This document shows, piece after piece, positions 42,868 to 51,329 of a stretch of 64,000 bases of DNA. The stretch spans positions 23,405 to 87,404 of the forward strand of contig CAZEDU010000005.1 in assembly GCA_964511185.1 (NCBI GenBank), read 5' to 3'. The notes under the pieces are model-generated. The model did not search any database, was not told where the DNA came from, and saw only the letters and a list, made by a program, of their open reading frames with translations. Both the position numbers and the translations under genes were made by a program. The stretch is from CAZEDU01 sp964511185. Its GTDB lineage: Bacteria; Myxococcota; Myxococcia; Myxococcales; Myxococcaceae. How positions within the stretch are numbered: the first letter of the stretch is position 1; each line of letters starts with the position of its first letter.

Positions 42868-44990
42868 TTCTTCAGCGTCAGCTCAATCACGTGGATGGAG
42901 TACGGCACCAGCGTGACGTCGTCGCCTGTCAGCGGCGAGAAGCCCGACTTCCCGCCGGTGTACTGGAACACCCGCGCGCTCTGCACCTGCCCACAGCCCT
43001 GCAAGTCGAGCGACGCCTTCATCACGGCTTGGGGGTCCAGGTTCAGCGCCACGGCGACCACCTTGTCCTTCGCGTCGTTGGTCGAGGCGAACAGCGACGT
43101 CCCGCTCGGTGATTTGGTCGGCAAGGACCGGTCCAGGAAGCGGCCGCCTTTCCCGTCGTAGTTCCGGTACGCGCGGAAGCCCCAGAACGCCGGGGAGTCC
43201 TTCGCGGGGAACTTCCAATAGAACGCCGACGTGAGGCCGTGCTGTCCGAACCGGCCGAGCGTCTCGGCCACCGCGAGGCCGCCGCTCATGTGGCCCTCCG
43301 CGCCGAAGTTCCACTCGCCGATGGAGATGCCCAGGCCCGGGTAGTTCTCGTCCACCCACTGCTGGAGCCGCGGCAGGAGCATCACGTTCTCGTTGATCCA
43401 CGACTCGTCCTTGTACGCCGGGTCCCACAGCGCGCGGGTGGAGCGGATGCGCAGCGCGGCGCTCGCGGCGTCGGTGCGGCCGTCCTCCCCCAAGCCCATG
43501 CCTTTCGCCTGCGGATAGAAGTGCACGTCCAGGACGTCGAGGAGCTTCGTGCCGGTCTTCTTCTCGTGCGCGCGGAGCTGCTGGAGGTACCAGGGGATGA
43601 GCGGCACGTCGCCGTGCTTGCGCCGGTCGGGGCGCAGCGTGGTGCCGGCCTGCAGATCGACCGCGGAGTAGAAGTAATTGCTCCAGCCCCATTCCGCCGG
43701 GCCCGCGATGACGGCCTCCGGATCCGCTTTTCGCACCACGGTGCCGTACGCGATGGTGCGCTTGAGCAGCTCGTCGTACGAGAGCGGCTCGGGGTGCACG
43801 TCGCGGTGCGTGTCGTGCCAGAGCATCGGCTCGTTATCGAGGATGTACATGTGCACGCTGCGGCCGCGCTCTTTGTCCTTGGCGCGGATGCGCTTGATCC
43901 AGCGCTCGACGAACTCGGGCGGCGCCTCGATGCTCGTCCGCTTCGGCGACGGCGACTTCAAGTTCTTCCCGCGCCGGTCCTTGCCGTTGCCGGCGTCGCC
44001 GCGATCTGGGTCGACCTCTTCCTGCTGCCCGTACTCCGACACCGGGAACGACGCCGACCCCAAGTCCTTCGCCACCCAGCCGAGCATCGGCACGGTGAGC
44101 GCGGTCTTGAGGTTCGCCTTCAGGTTGTCGTTGAGGAAGAACTCGTACGTGTACTCCGGTCGGTCGGTGTAGTTGACGTTCCGGAAGAACCAGTCGGCGG
44201 CGGTGTTCCACGCGTTGCCCAGCTCCCAGTTGTAGCGGCTGGTGATGTTGCCGCCCCAGCGCCGCGCGGTGGCGCCGACCAGGTACTGGTGCCGGTCTTG
44301 GTACTCCCGCATCGGCGAGAACGCGATGCCGTAGATGAGCGGGCTGATCGGCCGGCCCGGCGCCCGGCAGTCGATGGTGAGCGCGCCTTGCGCAGGCGGC
44401 GCTTCGCCGATGCGCACGCCGGCGGGCACCGTCGATTGGCCCGGCAGCGGCGCGACGAGCGACAGCTGGTTCAGCTTGACCTCGTCCTTGCCGATCCGCC
44501 GGTGCGCCCGAACGACGATGCGGTCGTAGTACTCGTTCCTCGGGTTGAGCTCTGCCGCCGAGAGGAAGACCTCGGACCAGCCGCCGTCCAGGTCCACGCG
44601 GTGCTCGGGGCCGACCTTCAGCCGGGGAAAGGTCGACGCGCGCTCCGAGTCGAAGCGGACCTCGAGGAAGTCTCCCCACTCCTTCGGCGCGTGGAAGCGG
44701 AAGAGCAGCCCGCCGAACGCCCCTTCCAGGCCCGGCTTGGCGATGATCCACCCGCCGTAGTCGGACAGGTTCAGCGCCTGCGCGCCGTCCTTCGCCTTGC
44801 GCCGCGGCGCCCAGCCGTAGTCCTGCCAGTCGTTCTTCAAACCGTTCGAGTAGATGGCCTCCGCCACCTTCTGCTCGCTCGCCTGGCGCGTGCCGGGCAG
44901 GCGCGGGCCGGACTGCGCGAGCGTGTTGCGGCAGGCGAAGAGCACCAGAATCGAGCAGAGGCAGATGGACAGGCGGGGCATGGTCTTCAT
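42864..44990 (-). CDS. Glycoside hydrolase family 44-like lipoprotein
   Basis: A 708-residue secreted enzyme with a leader ending LVLFAC (possible lipidation at C20). An N-terminal beta domain (about 40-180) binds or positions the protein. The GH44 TIM barrel follows: RRWGGNITSRYNWELGN, YILDNEPMLWHDTHRDVHPEP with acid/base E387, GPAEWGWSNYF, DVHFYPQ, and SIGEWNFGAEGHMSGGLA with nucleophile E559. Family members cut beta-1,4-glucans and xyloglucan. A glycosidase gene (epsB) also occurs in the M. xanthus eps locus. Trimming or releasing the cell's own polysaccharide is inferred. The start is ATG 44990 or 44981. Confidence 0.87.
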   Translation of the reverse strand: MKTMPRLSICLCSILVLFACRNTLAQSGPRLPGTRQASEQKVAEAIYSNGLKNDWQDYGWAPRRKAKDGAQALNLSDYGGWIIAKPGLEGAFGGLLFRFHAPKEWGDFLEVRFDSERASTFPRLKVGPEHRVDLDGGWSEVFLSAAELNPRNEYYDRIVVRAHRRIGKDEVKLNQLSLVAPLPGQSTVPAGVRIGEAPPAQGALTIDCRAPGRPISPLIYGIAFSPMREYQDRHQYLVGATARRWGGNITSRYNWELGNAWNTAADWFFRNVNYTDRPEYTYEFFLNDNLKANLKTALTVPMLGWVAKDLGSASFPVSEYGQQEEVDPDRGDAGNGKDRRGKNLKSPSPKRTSIEAPPEFVERWIKRIRAKDKERGRSVHMYILDNEPMLWHDTHRDVHPEPLSYDELLKRTIAYGTVVRKADPEAVIAGPAEWGWSNYFYSAVDLQAGTTLRPDRRKHGDVPLIPWYLQQLRAHEKKTGTKLLDVLDVHFYPQAKGMGLGEDGRTDAASAALRIRSTRALWDPAYKDESWINENVMLLPRLQQWVDENYPGLGISIGEWNFGAEGHMSGGLAVAETLGRFGQHGLTSAFYWKFPAKDSPAFWGFRAYRNYDGKGGRFLDRSLPTKSPSGTSLFASTNDAKDKVVAVALNLDPQAVMKASLDLQGCGQVQSARVFQYTGGKSGFSPLTGDDVTLVPYSIHVIELTLKK

Positions 44991-44996
44991 GAGCCT

Positions 44997-46019
44997 TTAA
45001 GAACCTCGTCGAGTCTTGAGATAGGCTGCGAAGTCGCGACCGGCTCTGCCGAGCGAGCCCGCCGCGTCGCGCACGCCGCGAAAGTACTCCATCGTGTAGA
45101 CCACCGCCGAGCCGGCGAACGCCACCTTCTCGAGCCCCGCCCGGTCGGCCAAGTGGACCGCCGCCATCGCCGCCTTCGACACCGGGCGCGACAGGTTCGG
45201 CAGGAGCGCGGACGCCGCGAGCAGCGGGCCGGCGACCGGGTGGACGCGGAAGAGGAAGCGCCAGGGGCTGGTGTGCTCGAGCCCCGGGTGCTTCTCGGCG
45301 ATGCGCGAGTCGTAGATGCCGTAAAGGAACGCGCGCTTGAGCCACACCTCTTGGCTGGTGTGGTCGCTGCCGTGCAGGGTCGACGCGTCTTGGCTGAAGC
45401 CAATCTCCACGCCGCTCGCCTCGAGCCTCAGGCCCAGCTCCATGTCCTCGGAGCGCTGGAGGTCCTTGTCGAAGCCGCCGACCGCCAAGTAGTCGGCGCG
45501 GCGGAGCGACACGTTGCCGGTGTAGAGGTGGTTTCCGCGCAGGCGGATCTTCCCGCTCTTCACGCCGCGCGCGAGCGCGTCGAGCCGCTGCGCGTACCAG
45601 CGCTCGAAGAACGGCATCGAGGCGATGTCCGGGTCGGGGAGGATGCGGCCGATGACGACCCGGCGGCTGCCGGGCGGGTGCATCGCCACGTGCTGCGCGA
45701 GGAAGTCCTCCTTCACCTGCATGTCGTCGTCGGTGATGACGAGCAGCTCCCCGCGGGCCGCCAAGACGCCCCGGTGCCGCGCCGCCGCCGCGCCCTGGTT
45801 GGGCTGCGCCTCGACCCGGAGCGCGTACGGCAGCGAGAGCCGCCGGAGCGGCTCGGCCACCGGCTCCTTCGAGCCGTCGTCCACCACCACCACCTCGTAC
45901 TCGGAGGCCGGCAACGTCTGCCGCGCGAACTGCTCGAGCAGGCGCTGGAGCGACGGCAGCCGGTTGTACGTCGCCAGCACCACGCTGACGCGCGGCGCGC
46001 TTCCGTTGCCTTCGGCCAT
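44997..46019 (-). CDS. GT2-family glycosyltransferase
   Basis: A 340-residue GT-A enzyme with the classical N-terminus VSVVLATYNRLPSLQRLLEQ, VVVVDDGS, and a DxD-type metal motif in VITDDDMQVKEDFL. The acceptor part has NHLYTGNVSLRRADYLAVGGFDKDL and SEDMELGLRL. C-terminal hydrophobic patches suggest membrane association without clear spanning helices. It lies 6 bases from the GH44 gene and 7 from the frameshifted BY-kinase-like gene, in one long operon. The sugar is unknown. Confidence 0.88.
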   Translation of the reverse strand: MAEGNGSAPRVSVVLATYNRLPSLQRLLEQFARQTLPASEYEVVVVDDGSKEPVAEPLRRLSLPYALRVEAQPNQGAAAARHRGVLAARGELLVITDDDMQVKEDFLAQHVAMHPPGSRRVVIGRILPDPDIASMPFFERWYAQRLDALARGVKSGKIRLRGNHLYTGNVSLRRADYLAVGGFDKDLQRSEDMELGLRLEASGVEIGFSQDASTLHGSDHTSQEVWLKRAFLYGIYDSRIAEKHPGLEHTSPWRFLFRVHPVAGPLLAASALLPNLSRPVSKAAMAAVHLADRAGLEKVAFAGSAVVYTMEYFRGVRDAAGSLGRAGRDFAAYLKTRRGS

Positions 46020-46026
46020 GGTCGTG

Positions 46027-46510
46027 TCAGCCCGCCGGCTGCACCGTGACGGTGCCGACGAAGCGGTCCTTGCCCACCAGCGACACGGTGCGGCGCGCGG
46101 CGTCGAGCTCGGTGTCGCCCATCGTCACGCACAAGAGCGCGGCGTCCGCCGCGAGCGCGACGGGGATGCCGGCCTGGTTCGAGAGCACCGAGTCGAGCGC
46201 GACGATGACCAGCCCGCCGCTCGCGGCGTGCGAGGTCATCTCGATGATCAGCCGCGAGGTGTCGTTCAGGTTCATCCCTTCGGCGGAGCTTCACTGGGCT
46301 GTTGCGGTGCAGCCCGCCGATCTCCGCGAGCGAGCGGGCGATGAACAGCGCCGAGCCGCCGGGCTGGGCGGGCAGCACCACCAGCGACGACCACTCGCGC
46401 TTCAAGCACGAGAACCACAGCTGCTGAAGCTCGGCCGAGGGCAGGCTGGTGGCCGCGCTGCGCTCGGTCGCGTCGGACTCCGTCACCTTCTTGGCGGAAG
46501 CGCGTGCCAT
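46027..46510 (-). pseudogene. Degenerate CpsD/BY-kinase-like gene with a frameshift
   Basis: Two frames together give about 161 residues. The first, from ATG 46510, ends its homology at GGLHRNSPVKL; the second resumes at AEGMNLNDTSRLIIEM and ends at 46027. Joining needs one extra base near 46277-46288. The product resembles the nucleotide-binding domain of CpsD/Wzc kinases: VIVALDSVLSNQAGIPVALAADAALLCVT (Walker-B region) and ARRTVSLVGKDRFVGTV. The P-loop reads PAQPGGSALF with no GKS/T, and there is no Tyr cluster, so it cannot be a normal kinase. Its ATG abuts the upstream GT2 stop. The break may be a sequencing error; otherwise the gene is decaying. Confidence 0.6.
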
Positions 46511-47698
46511 CTAGGGGGGCTCTCCTTCTCGCGCGGTGCGGACCCACTCACCTTTCTTGTGCTCCGACCGCTTGAGGAGCAGGGTGAGCTTCCAGGTCAG
46601 GTAGATGGGCGCATAGGCTAGATCAAGTAGCCCGCGGGCGCCGACTTTCGACAGCTGCCAGCCGCGCAGGACGTAGGCGGTGAGAAAGAACCCGGCGAGC
46701 AGCCAGGGGACCAGCGGCGCGGCGCTCCCCGTCCAGAAGCACGCGCCCGCCGCGGCCAAAGTCCCCAGCATCGCGGCCAGCCCCAGCCAGCTCAAGGGCG
46801 GCACCAGCACGTCCATCGCCAGGTCGAACAAGAGCGCGCTCCGCTGCGCCAGGGCCTGGCGGAGCAAGGGGGCGCCGTGCTGGCGCGCGAGCGCGACGCG
46901 CCCGCCCTCCCAACGCCGGCGCTGCGAGCGCGACGCCTTCTCGCCCGAGACCATCTCGCCCTTCACGTCCGCCTCGTTACAGAAGTGCACGCGGATGCCG
47001 CGCTGGCCCAGGCGAATGCCGTACTCGACGTCTTCGACGATGGAGAACGCCTCGTGCGGGACCTCGCGCAAGAGCGAGGTGGTGAAGCACATGCCGTTGC
47101 CGCGCAGGCCGCACGAGACGCCCCAGTTCTCGCGGCCCAGCGAGCGCAGGCGGTGGAAGAGCGCCAGCGCGATGGTCATCAGGCGCGTGCGCCACGAGGC
47201 GGTGGGGTTGAGCACGCCGTAGTGCGCCTGACAGGCGCGCGCGCCGGCCTCGAGCCGAGCGGAGAACGCGCGCAACAGGTTGGGGCTCACCTGGGTGTCG
47301 GCGTCGATGACGACGAACGCGTCGGCGAAGCCTTCCTGGAGCGCGCGCTCGAACGCGTGCTGGAGCGCGTAGCCCTTGCCGCGCAGCTCGGCGTGGTGTC
47401 GGACCCAGACCAGCGCCCCGGCCTCCTGCGCGCGCGCGGCGGTCTCGTCCGAGCAGTTGTCGGCGATGACCACGGCGCGGAAGAGCTCGGGCGGGTAGTC
47501 GAGCGCGAGCAGGCCGCGCACCGTGTCGGCGATGCCGGCCTCCTCGTTGTGCGAGGGCACGATGATGTCGAAGCGCCGCTTGGGCGGCACGGGAAGTGGC
47601 GGGGGCCGCACCTTCGAGCGGAGCGTCAGGAAGAAGAGGTACCCGGTGGCTGCGAGGACGGGCGCGGCGATGAGCCAGGCGGCCAGGGTGAGCAGCAT
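46511..47698 (-). CDS. Processive GT2 glycosyltransferase, membrane bound
   Basis: A 395-residue enzyme with an N-terminal helix, a GT2 catalytic domain and two or three C-terminal helices. The processive-type motifs are all present: NCSDET region, DADT, EDVEYGIRL, and the QxxRW motif in SQRRRWEGG. This architecture (as in cellulose, hyaluronan and poly-GlcNAc synthases) suggests chain extension or transfer at the inner membrane. It lies 58 bases downstream of the AAC(3)-like gene and directly abuts the BY-kinase-like gene. The sugar cannot be inferred. Confidence 0.88.
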   Translation of the reverse strand: MLLTLAAWLIAAPVLAATGYLFFLTLRSKVRPPPLPVPPKRRFDIIVPSHNEEAGIADTVRGLLALDYPPELFRAVVIADNCSDETAARAQEAGALVWVRHHAELRGKGYALQHAFERALQEGFADAFVVIDADTQVSPNLLRAFSARLEAGARACQAHYGVLNPTASWRTRLMTIALALFHRLRSLGRENWGVSCGLRGNGMCFTTSLLREVPHEAFSIVEDVEYGIRLGQRGIRVHFCNEADVKGEMVSGEKASRSQRRRWEGGRVALARQHGAPLLRQALAQRSALLFDLAMDVLVPPLSWLGLAAMLGTLAAAGACFWTGSAAPLVPWLLAGFFLTAYVLRGWQLSKVGARGLLDLAYAPIYLTWKLTLLLKRSEHKKGEWVRTAREGEPP

Positions 47699-47756
47699 TC
47701 AGCGCCCCAGCGTAGGGCCTTCGCGCGAGGCCCCTCAAGGGAGGCGGCCGAGGTGG

Positions 47757-48578
47757 TCATGCGCTTACATTCGAGCGCCCGAGGTGCTCCTCCATCCACC
47801 GCGCGCCGAAGCGCACCAGGTCGGCCGCGTCGAGCAGCTCGGCCCGGGCGAGGCCCACCTGGCCCTGCCGGTGCCGGCCGAGCGCGAGGAACGCCTCGAG
47901 AATCAGCGCGAAGTAGTCCTCGCCGTCCCAGTCCGCGATGCCCTCGGCGTCGTCCAGGTTGTCGATCCACACGTGCTGCGGCCCGCTCGGCCCCGGGAGG
48001 ACGTAGTCCCACCGCGTGCGCCGCTTGTTCGGCACCCGCGCCAGGTGCTCGGCGTAGTGCAGCGCGGTGACGGTGTCGGGGTTGGCGCCCAGCCGCAGCA
48101 CGCGGCCGCCCCAGTCGCAGAGCTTCTCGAGCGGCGAGCCCGGTCCGTAGTAGTCGTTCCACGGCTGGTCCTTCACGAGCGCTTCGGCCCTCGCGCCGCG
48201 CGCGCCGAAGCGGCCGCTCGGGTTGTGCGAGACCACCGTCCCGGGCCGCTGCCGGAACGCTTCGGCCAGGTAGCCGACCTCGTGGAACGCCGGCGCGTTC
48301 AGGTAGTCGAAGGGCGGCGTGCCTTCGAGCAGCGCCGCGCGCTCGGCGACCGGCCGCAGGTTCACCCCGTCGTGCGGGTACTCGGTGCCGAGCACCATCA
48401 AGAGCGTGCCGTCCTTGCCCACCGCCGCGTCGAGCGCGTCGAGCAGCTGCTCGGCGCCGTGCTCGACGCCCTGGCTGCGCGCGAGCCCGAGCCGTCGCAG
48501 CGAGCCGTGCACCATGAGCAGGTCGCCGGGGCGCACGCCGAGCGCCTCGAGCTGCGAGCGCAGCGCTAGACCGCCCAC
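47757..48578 (-). CDS. AAC(3)-fold N-acetyltransferase
   Basis: About 273 residues from GTG 48578, overlapping the preceding oxidoreductase gene by 13 bases; no better start exists in frame. The fold markers are LRSQLEALGVRPGDLLMVHGSLRRLG, DGTLLMVLGTEYP, FRQRPGTVVSHNPSGRFGARGA and GRVLRLGANPDTVTALHYAEHLA. Members acetylate aminoglycosides, but family members in polysaccharide loci acetylate amino sugars, which fits this operon better. The Gfo/Idh enzymes upstream could produce a keto sugar that is aminated elsewhere and then acetylated here. Confidence 0.82.
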   Translation of the reverse strand: MGGLALRSQLEALGVRPGDLLMVHGSLRRLGLARSQGVEHGAEQLLDALDAAVGKDGTLLMVLGTEYPHDGVNLRPVAERAALLEGTPPFDYLNAPAFHEVGYLAEAFRQRPGTVVSHNPSGRFGARGARAEALVKDQPWNDYYGPGSPLEKLCDWGGRVLRLGANPDTVTALHYAEHLARVPNKRRTRWDYVLPGPSGPQHVWIDNLDDAEGIADWDGEDYFALILEAFLALGRHRQGQVGLARAELLDAADLVRFGARWMEEHLGRSNVSA

Positions 48579-49714
48579 GGCATCGGCTCCATCGGGTCGA
48601 AGGTGGTCTCCAGCTCGTGCGGCCGACCGGGCTTGGCTTCCTGAATCGCCAGCACCAGCTCGTTGACGTGCAGGCAGTAGCGCGCCGAGAGACGGCAAGG
48701 GCGCTTTTGCGCCAACGCGTCGGACATCTCGGCGACGCCGCGCAGGAAGTCCATGGGGTTGCTGCCCTTCGCCTTGTGCTCGAACGTGACCTTGCGCACG
48801 TGCGGGTAGCGCTTGGGGCCCAAGCCCAGCACGCGGGCCGCCAAGGGGTACTTCTCCGCGCGAAGGCGCAGCGGCGTGCGCTTGGCGAGGAGGACCGGGG
48901 CGCCGTAGTTCCAGCAGTCGTCGATGGAGAGCACGCCGCCGTCGCCGATGATGCGCAGGCTCCGGTCGTGCGGCGCGTAGATGCTGCAGGTCAGCCGCGC
49001 GGTGACGCCGGAGCGGAACTCGATGAGGCTCACCGTGAAGTCGGGCGTGTGCACGTCGAGCGGAACGTCGGTGCCCTTGTCGGGCACCAGGCTCGAAGCG
49101 TAGGAGGTGACGCGCCGCGCGGGGCCGAAGAACGCCGTCAGCCAGGTGACGTAGTAGCCCGCGTGCTCGAGCGTGCAGCCCACCTCGAACTCGTCTTTCC
49201 AGGGCCACGGCGCGCCCGAGTCGCTGCGCCAGCTGCGGTAATTGGTCAGGTGAATCGGCCCGTCGTCGAGCTCGGCGTAGACCAGCCGCGCCTGACCGAT
49301 CTCGTTCTTGCGCAGGGCCTTCCACAGCGTCTGCGCCGACTCGCCCAGCACGCTGCACGGCGCGGACGCGATGAGCAGGCCTTTCTTTTCGGCCAGCGCG
49401 ACCAGCTCCTTGGCCTGCGCGATGTCGGTGGAGATCGGCTTCTCCGAGTAGACGTGCTTGCCCGCCTCGAGGCAGGCCCTCGAGACCTCGTAGTGGCTGC
49501 GCGGGTTGGTGAGGTTCACCACCAGCTGCACGCGCGTGTCTTCGAGCAGCTCGGGGAGCGAGCGGTACGTGCGCAGCCGATGGAAGCGCCCGAAGGCCTC
49601 GGCGCGCTCGGCGCTCCGGTCGTAGACGCCGGTGAGCTCGAGCGAGGGGTGGTTCTTCAGGCTCAGGACGTAGAAGTCGGCGACGTAGCCACAGCCAACG
49701 AAGGCGATTCGCAT
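48566..49714 (-). CDS. Gfo/Idh/MocA-family oxidoreductase
   Basis: A 382-residue NAD(P)-dependent sugar oxidoreductase. The Rossmann start is MRIAFVGCGYVADFYV, and the catalytic region is HVYSEKPISTDI (EKP motif). The C-terminal half has the beta-sheet substrate domain (SLIEFRSGVTARLTCSIYAPHDRSLRIIGDGGVLSI). Likely acts on a nucleotide-linked or free sugar during precursor formation. It lies 14 bases downstream of a second enzyme of the same family, suggesting two steps on one sugar. Confidence 0.87.
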   Translation of the reverse strand: MRIAFVGCGYVADFYVLSLKNHPSLELTGVYDRSAERAEAFGRFHRLRTYRSLPELLEDTRVQLVVNLTNPRSHYEVSRACLEAGKHVYSEKPISTDIAQAKELVALAEKKGLLIASAPCSVLGESAQTLWKALRKNEIGQARLVYAELDDGPIHLTNYRSWRSDSGAPWPWKDEFEVGCTLEHAGYYVTWLTAFFGPARRVTSYASSLVPDKGTDVPLDVHTPDFTVSLIEFRSGVTARLTCSIYAPHDRSLRIIGDGGVLSIDDCWNYGAPVLLAKRTPLRLRAEKYPLAARVLGLGPKRYPHVRKVTFEHKAKGSNPMDFLRGVAEMSDALAQKRPCRLSARYCLHVNELVLAIQEAKPGRPHELETTFDPMEPMPWAV

Positions 49715-49728
49715 GGGAGGTTCAGTCT

Positions 49729-50790
49729 CTAACGAAGGGCGTCGACCAGCTCGAGCACGTCGATGGTCTCGTCGAGCGGCATGGTGGGGCTCTCAAGCTT
49801 TCCTTCCGCCAGGCAGCGCATCACCTCGGCGGCCTCCAGGTTGTAGCCGTTGCCCGCCGCTCGGCGGGTGACCGTTTCCTCTTGCAGCAGCTGGAGGCCC
49901 CACTTGAGTCGCTGGGCCACCGGGTGCTTCTTGAGCGCGCCGAGCTTGGAGCGCGTGGCCGGGCGCATCGGCGGGACTTTGCCCGTGCGCCGGAGCGTCG
50001 CGCGCTCGGGAAAGTAGAGCGGCGCGTCGACGCGCAGGCTGGCTTCGGTGCCATGAATCTCCACCTGGTTCGAGAGGGCCGAGGTGAGGCTGGCCCCGAC
50101 GAAGACCTGCCGGCCGTCGGCGTAGGAGAGAATCGCCGAGACCTCTTCGTCCACGCCGCTGGGGCCCGGCGAGAGCTTGCCGGTGATGCCCGCCGGCTTG
50201 CCGAAGAGCCACCGCGCGAGCGAGAGCGGGTAGACGCCCAGGTCGAGCAGCGCGCCGCCGCCTTGCTGCGGGTCGAAGAGCCGCTGACCCGGCTCGCGCG
50301 CGTAGGGGAAGCCCAGCTCGAGGCGCGCGCGGCGCACCTGGCCCAGCGCGCCGCGGTCGAGCCGCGCGCGCACCTCGGACCAGATGGGCGCGAAGCGGGT
50401 CCACATCGCCTCCATGCAGAAGAGCTGTTTGCGCCGCGCCAGCGCGACCACTTCACGCGCGGCCGAGGCGTCGAGGGCGAACGGCTTCTCGCAGAGCACC
50501 GGCTTGCCGGCCTCGAGCGCGAGCAGGCAGCTGGCGCGGTGGTCGGTGCTCGGCGTGGCGACGTAGACGACGTCGACGTCGGAGGACGCCACCAGGGCCT
50601 GGTAGCTCGAGAACGCGCGGCCCGCGCCGTAGTCGCGCACGAAGCGCTCGGCGTTGCCCGCAGTGCGCGAGGCGACGCCGCGCAGCTCGGCGCCTGGGAC
50701 GAAACGGAGGCCCTCCGCGAAGTGAGAGGCGATGGCGCCGGTGCCGAGGATTCCCCAACGGGTGATGGGCATCGCGCGCGAAGCTAACAT
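49729..50790 (-). CDS. Gfo/Idh/MocA-family oxidoreductase
   Basis: A 353-residue enzyme with WGILGTGAIASHFAEGL (dinucleotide site), VLCEKPFALD (EKP motif), and GGGALLDLGVYPLSLARWLFG with the catalytic His position replaced as in dihydrodiol or glucose-fructose-oxidoreductase-like members. The start is ATG 50790 or 50772; the latter leaves more room for a promoter, since the divergent regulator-like gene starts at 50799. It heads the run of minus-strand genes down to 42472. Confidence 0.87.
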   Translation of the reverse strand: MLASRAMPITRWGILGTGAIASHFAEGLRFVPGAELRGVASRTAGNAERFVRDYGAGRAFSSYQALVASSDVDVVYVATPSTDHRASCLLALEAGKPVLCEKPFALDASAAREVVALARRKQLFCMEAMWTRFAPIWSEVRARLDRGALGQVRRARLELGFPYAREPGQRLFDPQQGGGALLDLGVYPLSLARWLFGKPAGITGKLSPGPSGVDEEVSAILSYADGRQVFVGASLTSALSNQVEIHGTEASLRVDAPLYFPERATLRRTGKVPPMRPATRSKLGALKKHPVAQRLKWGLQLLQEETVTRRAAGNGYNLEAAEVMRCLAEGKLESPTMPLDETIDVLELVDALR

Positions 50791-50798
50791 GACGTGCC

Positions 50799-51146
50799 AT
50801 GTCGAAGCGGCCCGGTGCGCCGACGGCGCGGGGTGTCACGGTGCGAGAGGCGCTTCACCGCGCGTTGAAGCGCGAAGCGCGCTCAGCGAAGGAGCTCTCG
50901 AGCGAGGTCGGTGTCGCGGAGAAGGAGGTCGCGATGCACCTCGAGCACTTGCAGAAGAGCCTGCGGCGACACGGTGAGCAGCTCGAGGTCACGCCGGCCG
51001 AGTGCATCGCGTGCGGGTTCGCGTTCACCGCACGAACGCGGCTCACCAAACCCGGCCGCTGTCCTGAGTGCAGCTCCGAGCGCGTCGCGCCGCCGCTCTT
51101 TCGGGTGGTGACGAGGTCGGGCGGCGCCGCCGAGACCAAGCGCTGA
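50799..51146 (+). CDS. Small HTH-plus-zinc-ribbon putative transcriptional regulator
   Basis: A 115-residue protein. Residues 12-65 form an ArsR-like winged helix (VREALHRALKREARSAKELSSEVGVAEKEVAMHLEHLQKSLRR). Residues 68-100 form a zinc ribbon with CIACGF and CPECSS. This matches the family annotated as predicted regulators with an HTH fused to a Zn ribbon. Its start is only 8 bases from the divergent oxidoreductase gene, so it may regulate that operon, though this is inferred. Copy B of the intergenic repeat follows it. Confidence 0.82.
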   Translation: MSKRPGAPTARGVTVREALHRALKREARSAKELSSEVGVAEKEVAMHLEHLQKSLRRHGEQLEVTPAECIACGFAFTARTRLTKPGRCPECSSERVAPPLFRVVTRSGGAAETKR

Positions 51147-51153
51147 ATCAAAT

Positions 51154-51275
51154 GCCAATTCGGGGCGGACTTTGAAGCGTCTGACGTGTCCTGCCACGCC
51201 GGTTGCTTCAAAGTCGCCGTTTTCGAGCACAGCGTGCCGCGCGGCGGTCGCGTCTTGGCGGATGCTCGAAGCATC
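51154..51275 (+). repeat. Intergenic structured repeat, copy B
   Basis: A 122-base element nearly identical to copy A. Perfect 11-base arms GACTTTGAAGC (51168-51178) and GCTTCAAAGTC (51205-51215) enclose a weaker inner stem; the 3' half ends CTCGAAGCATC. It lies between the convergent HTH and Wzy genes. Reverse-strand frames through the copies give similar peptides (MLRASAKTRP), which are by-products of the repeat rather than a likely gene. Confidence 0.85.
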
Positions 51276-51329
51276 TGGGCACGGCCAGCCGTCGACCGAC
51301 CCGGATGCCTGCCCTCCGGGCCCGCTACG

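Noticed and set aside
43239..46049. A 936-codon plus-strand frame opposite the GH44 and GT2 genes
   Set aside because: Low-complexity antisense translation; the opposite strand carries complete catalytic motifs.
47757..48578. Aminoglycoside resistance gene
   Set aside because: The fold is AAC(3), but the gene is embedded in a sugar-modification operon, so amino-sugar acetylation is more likely.
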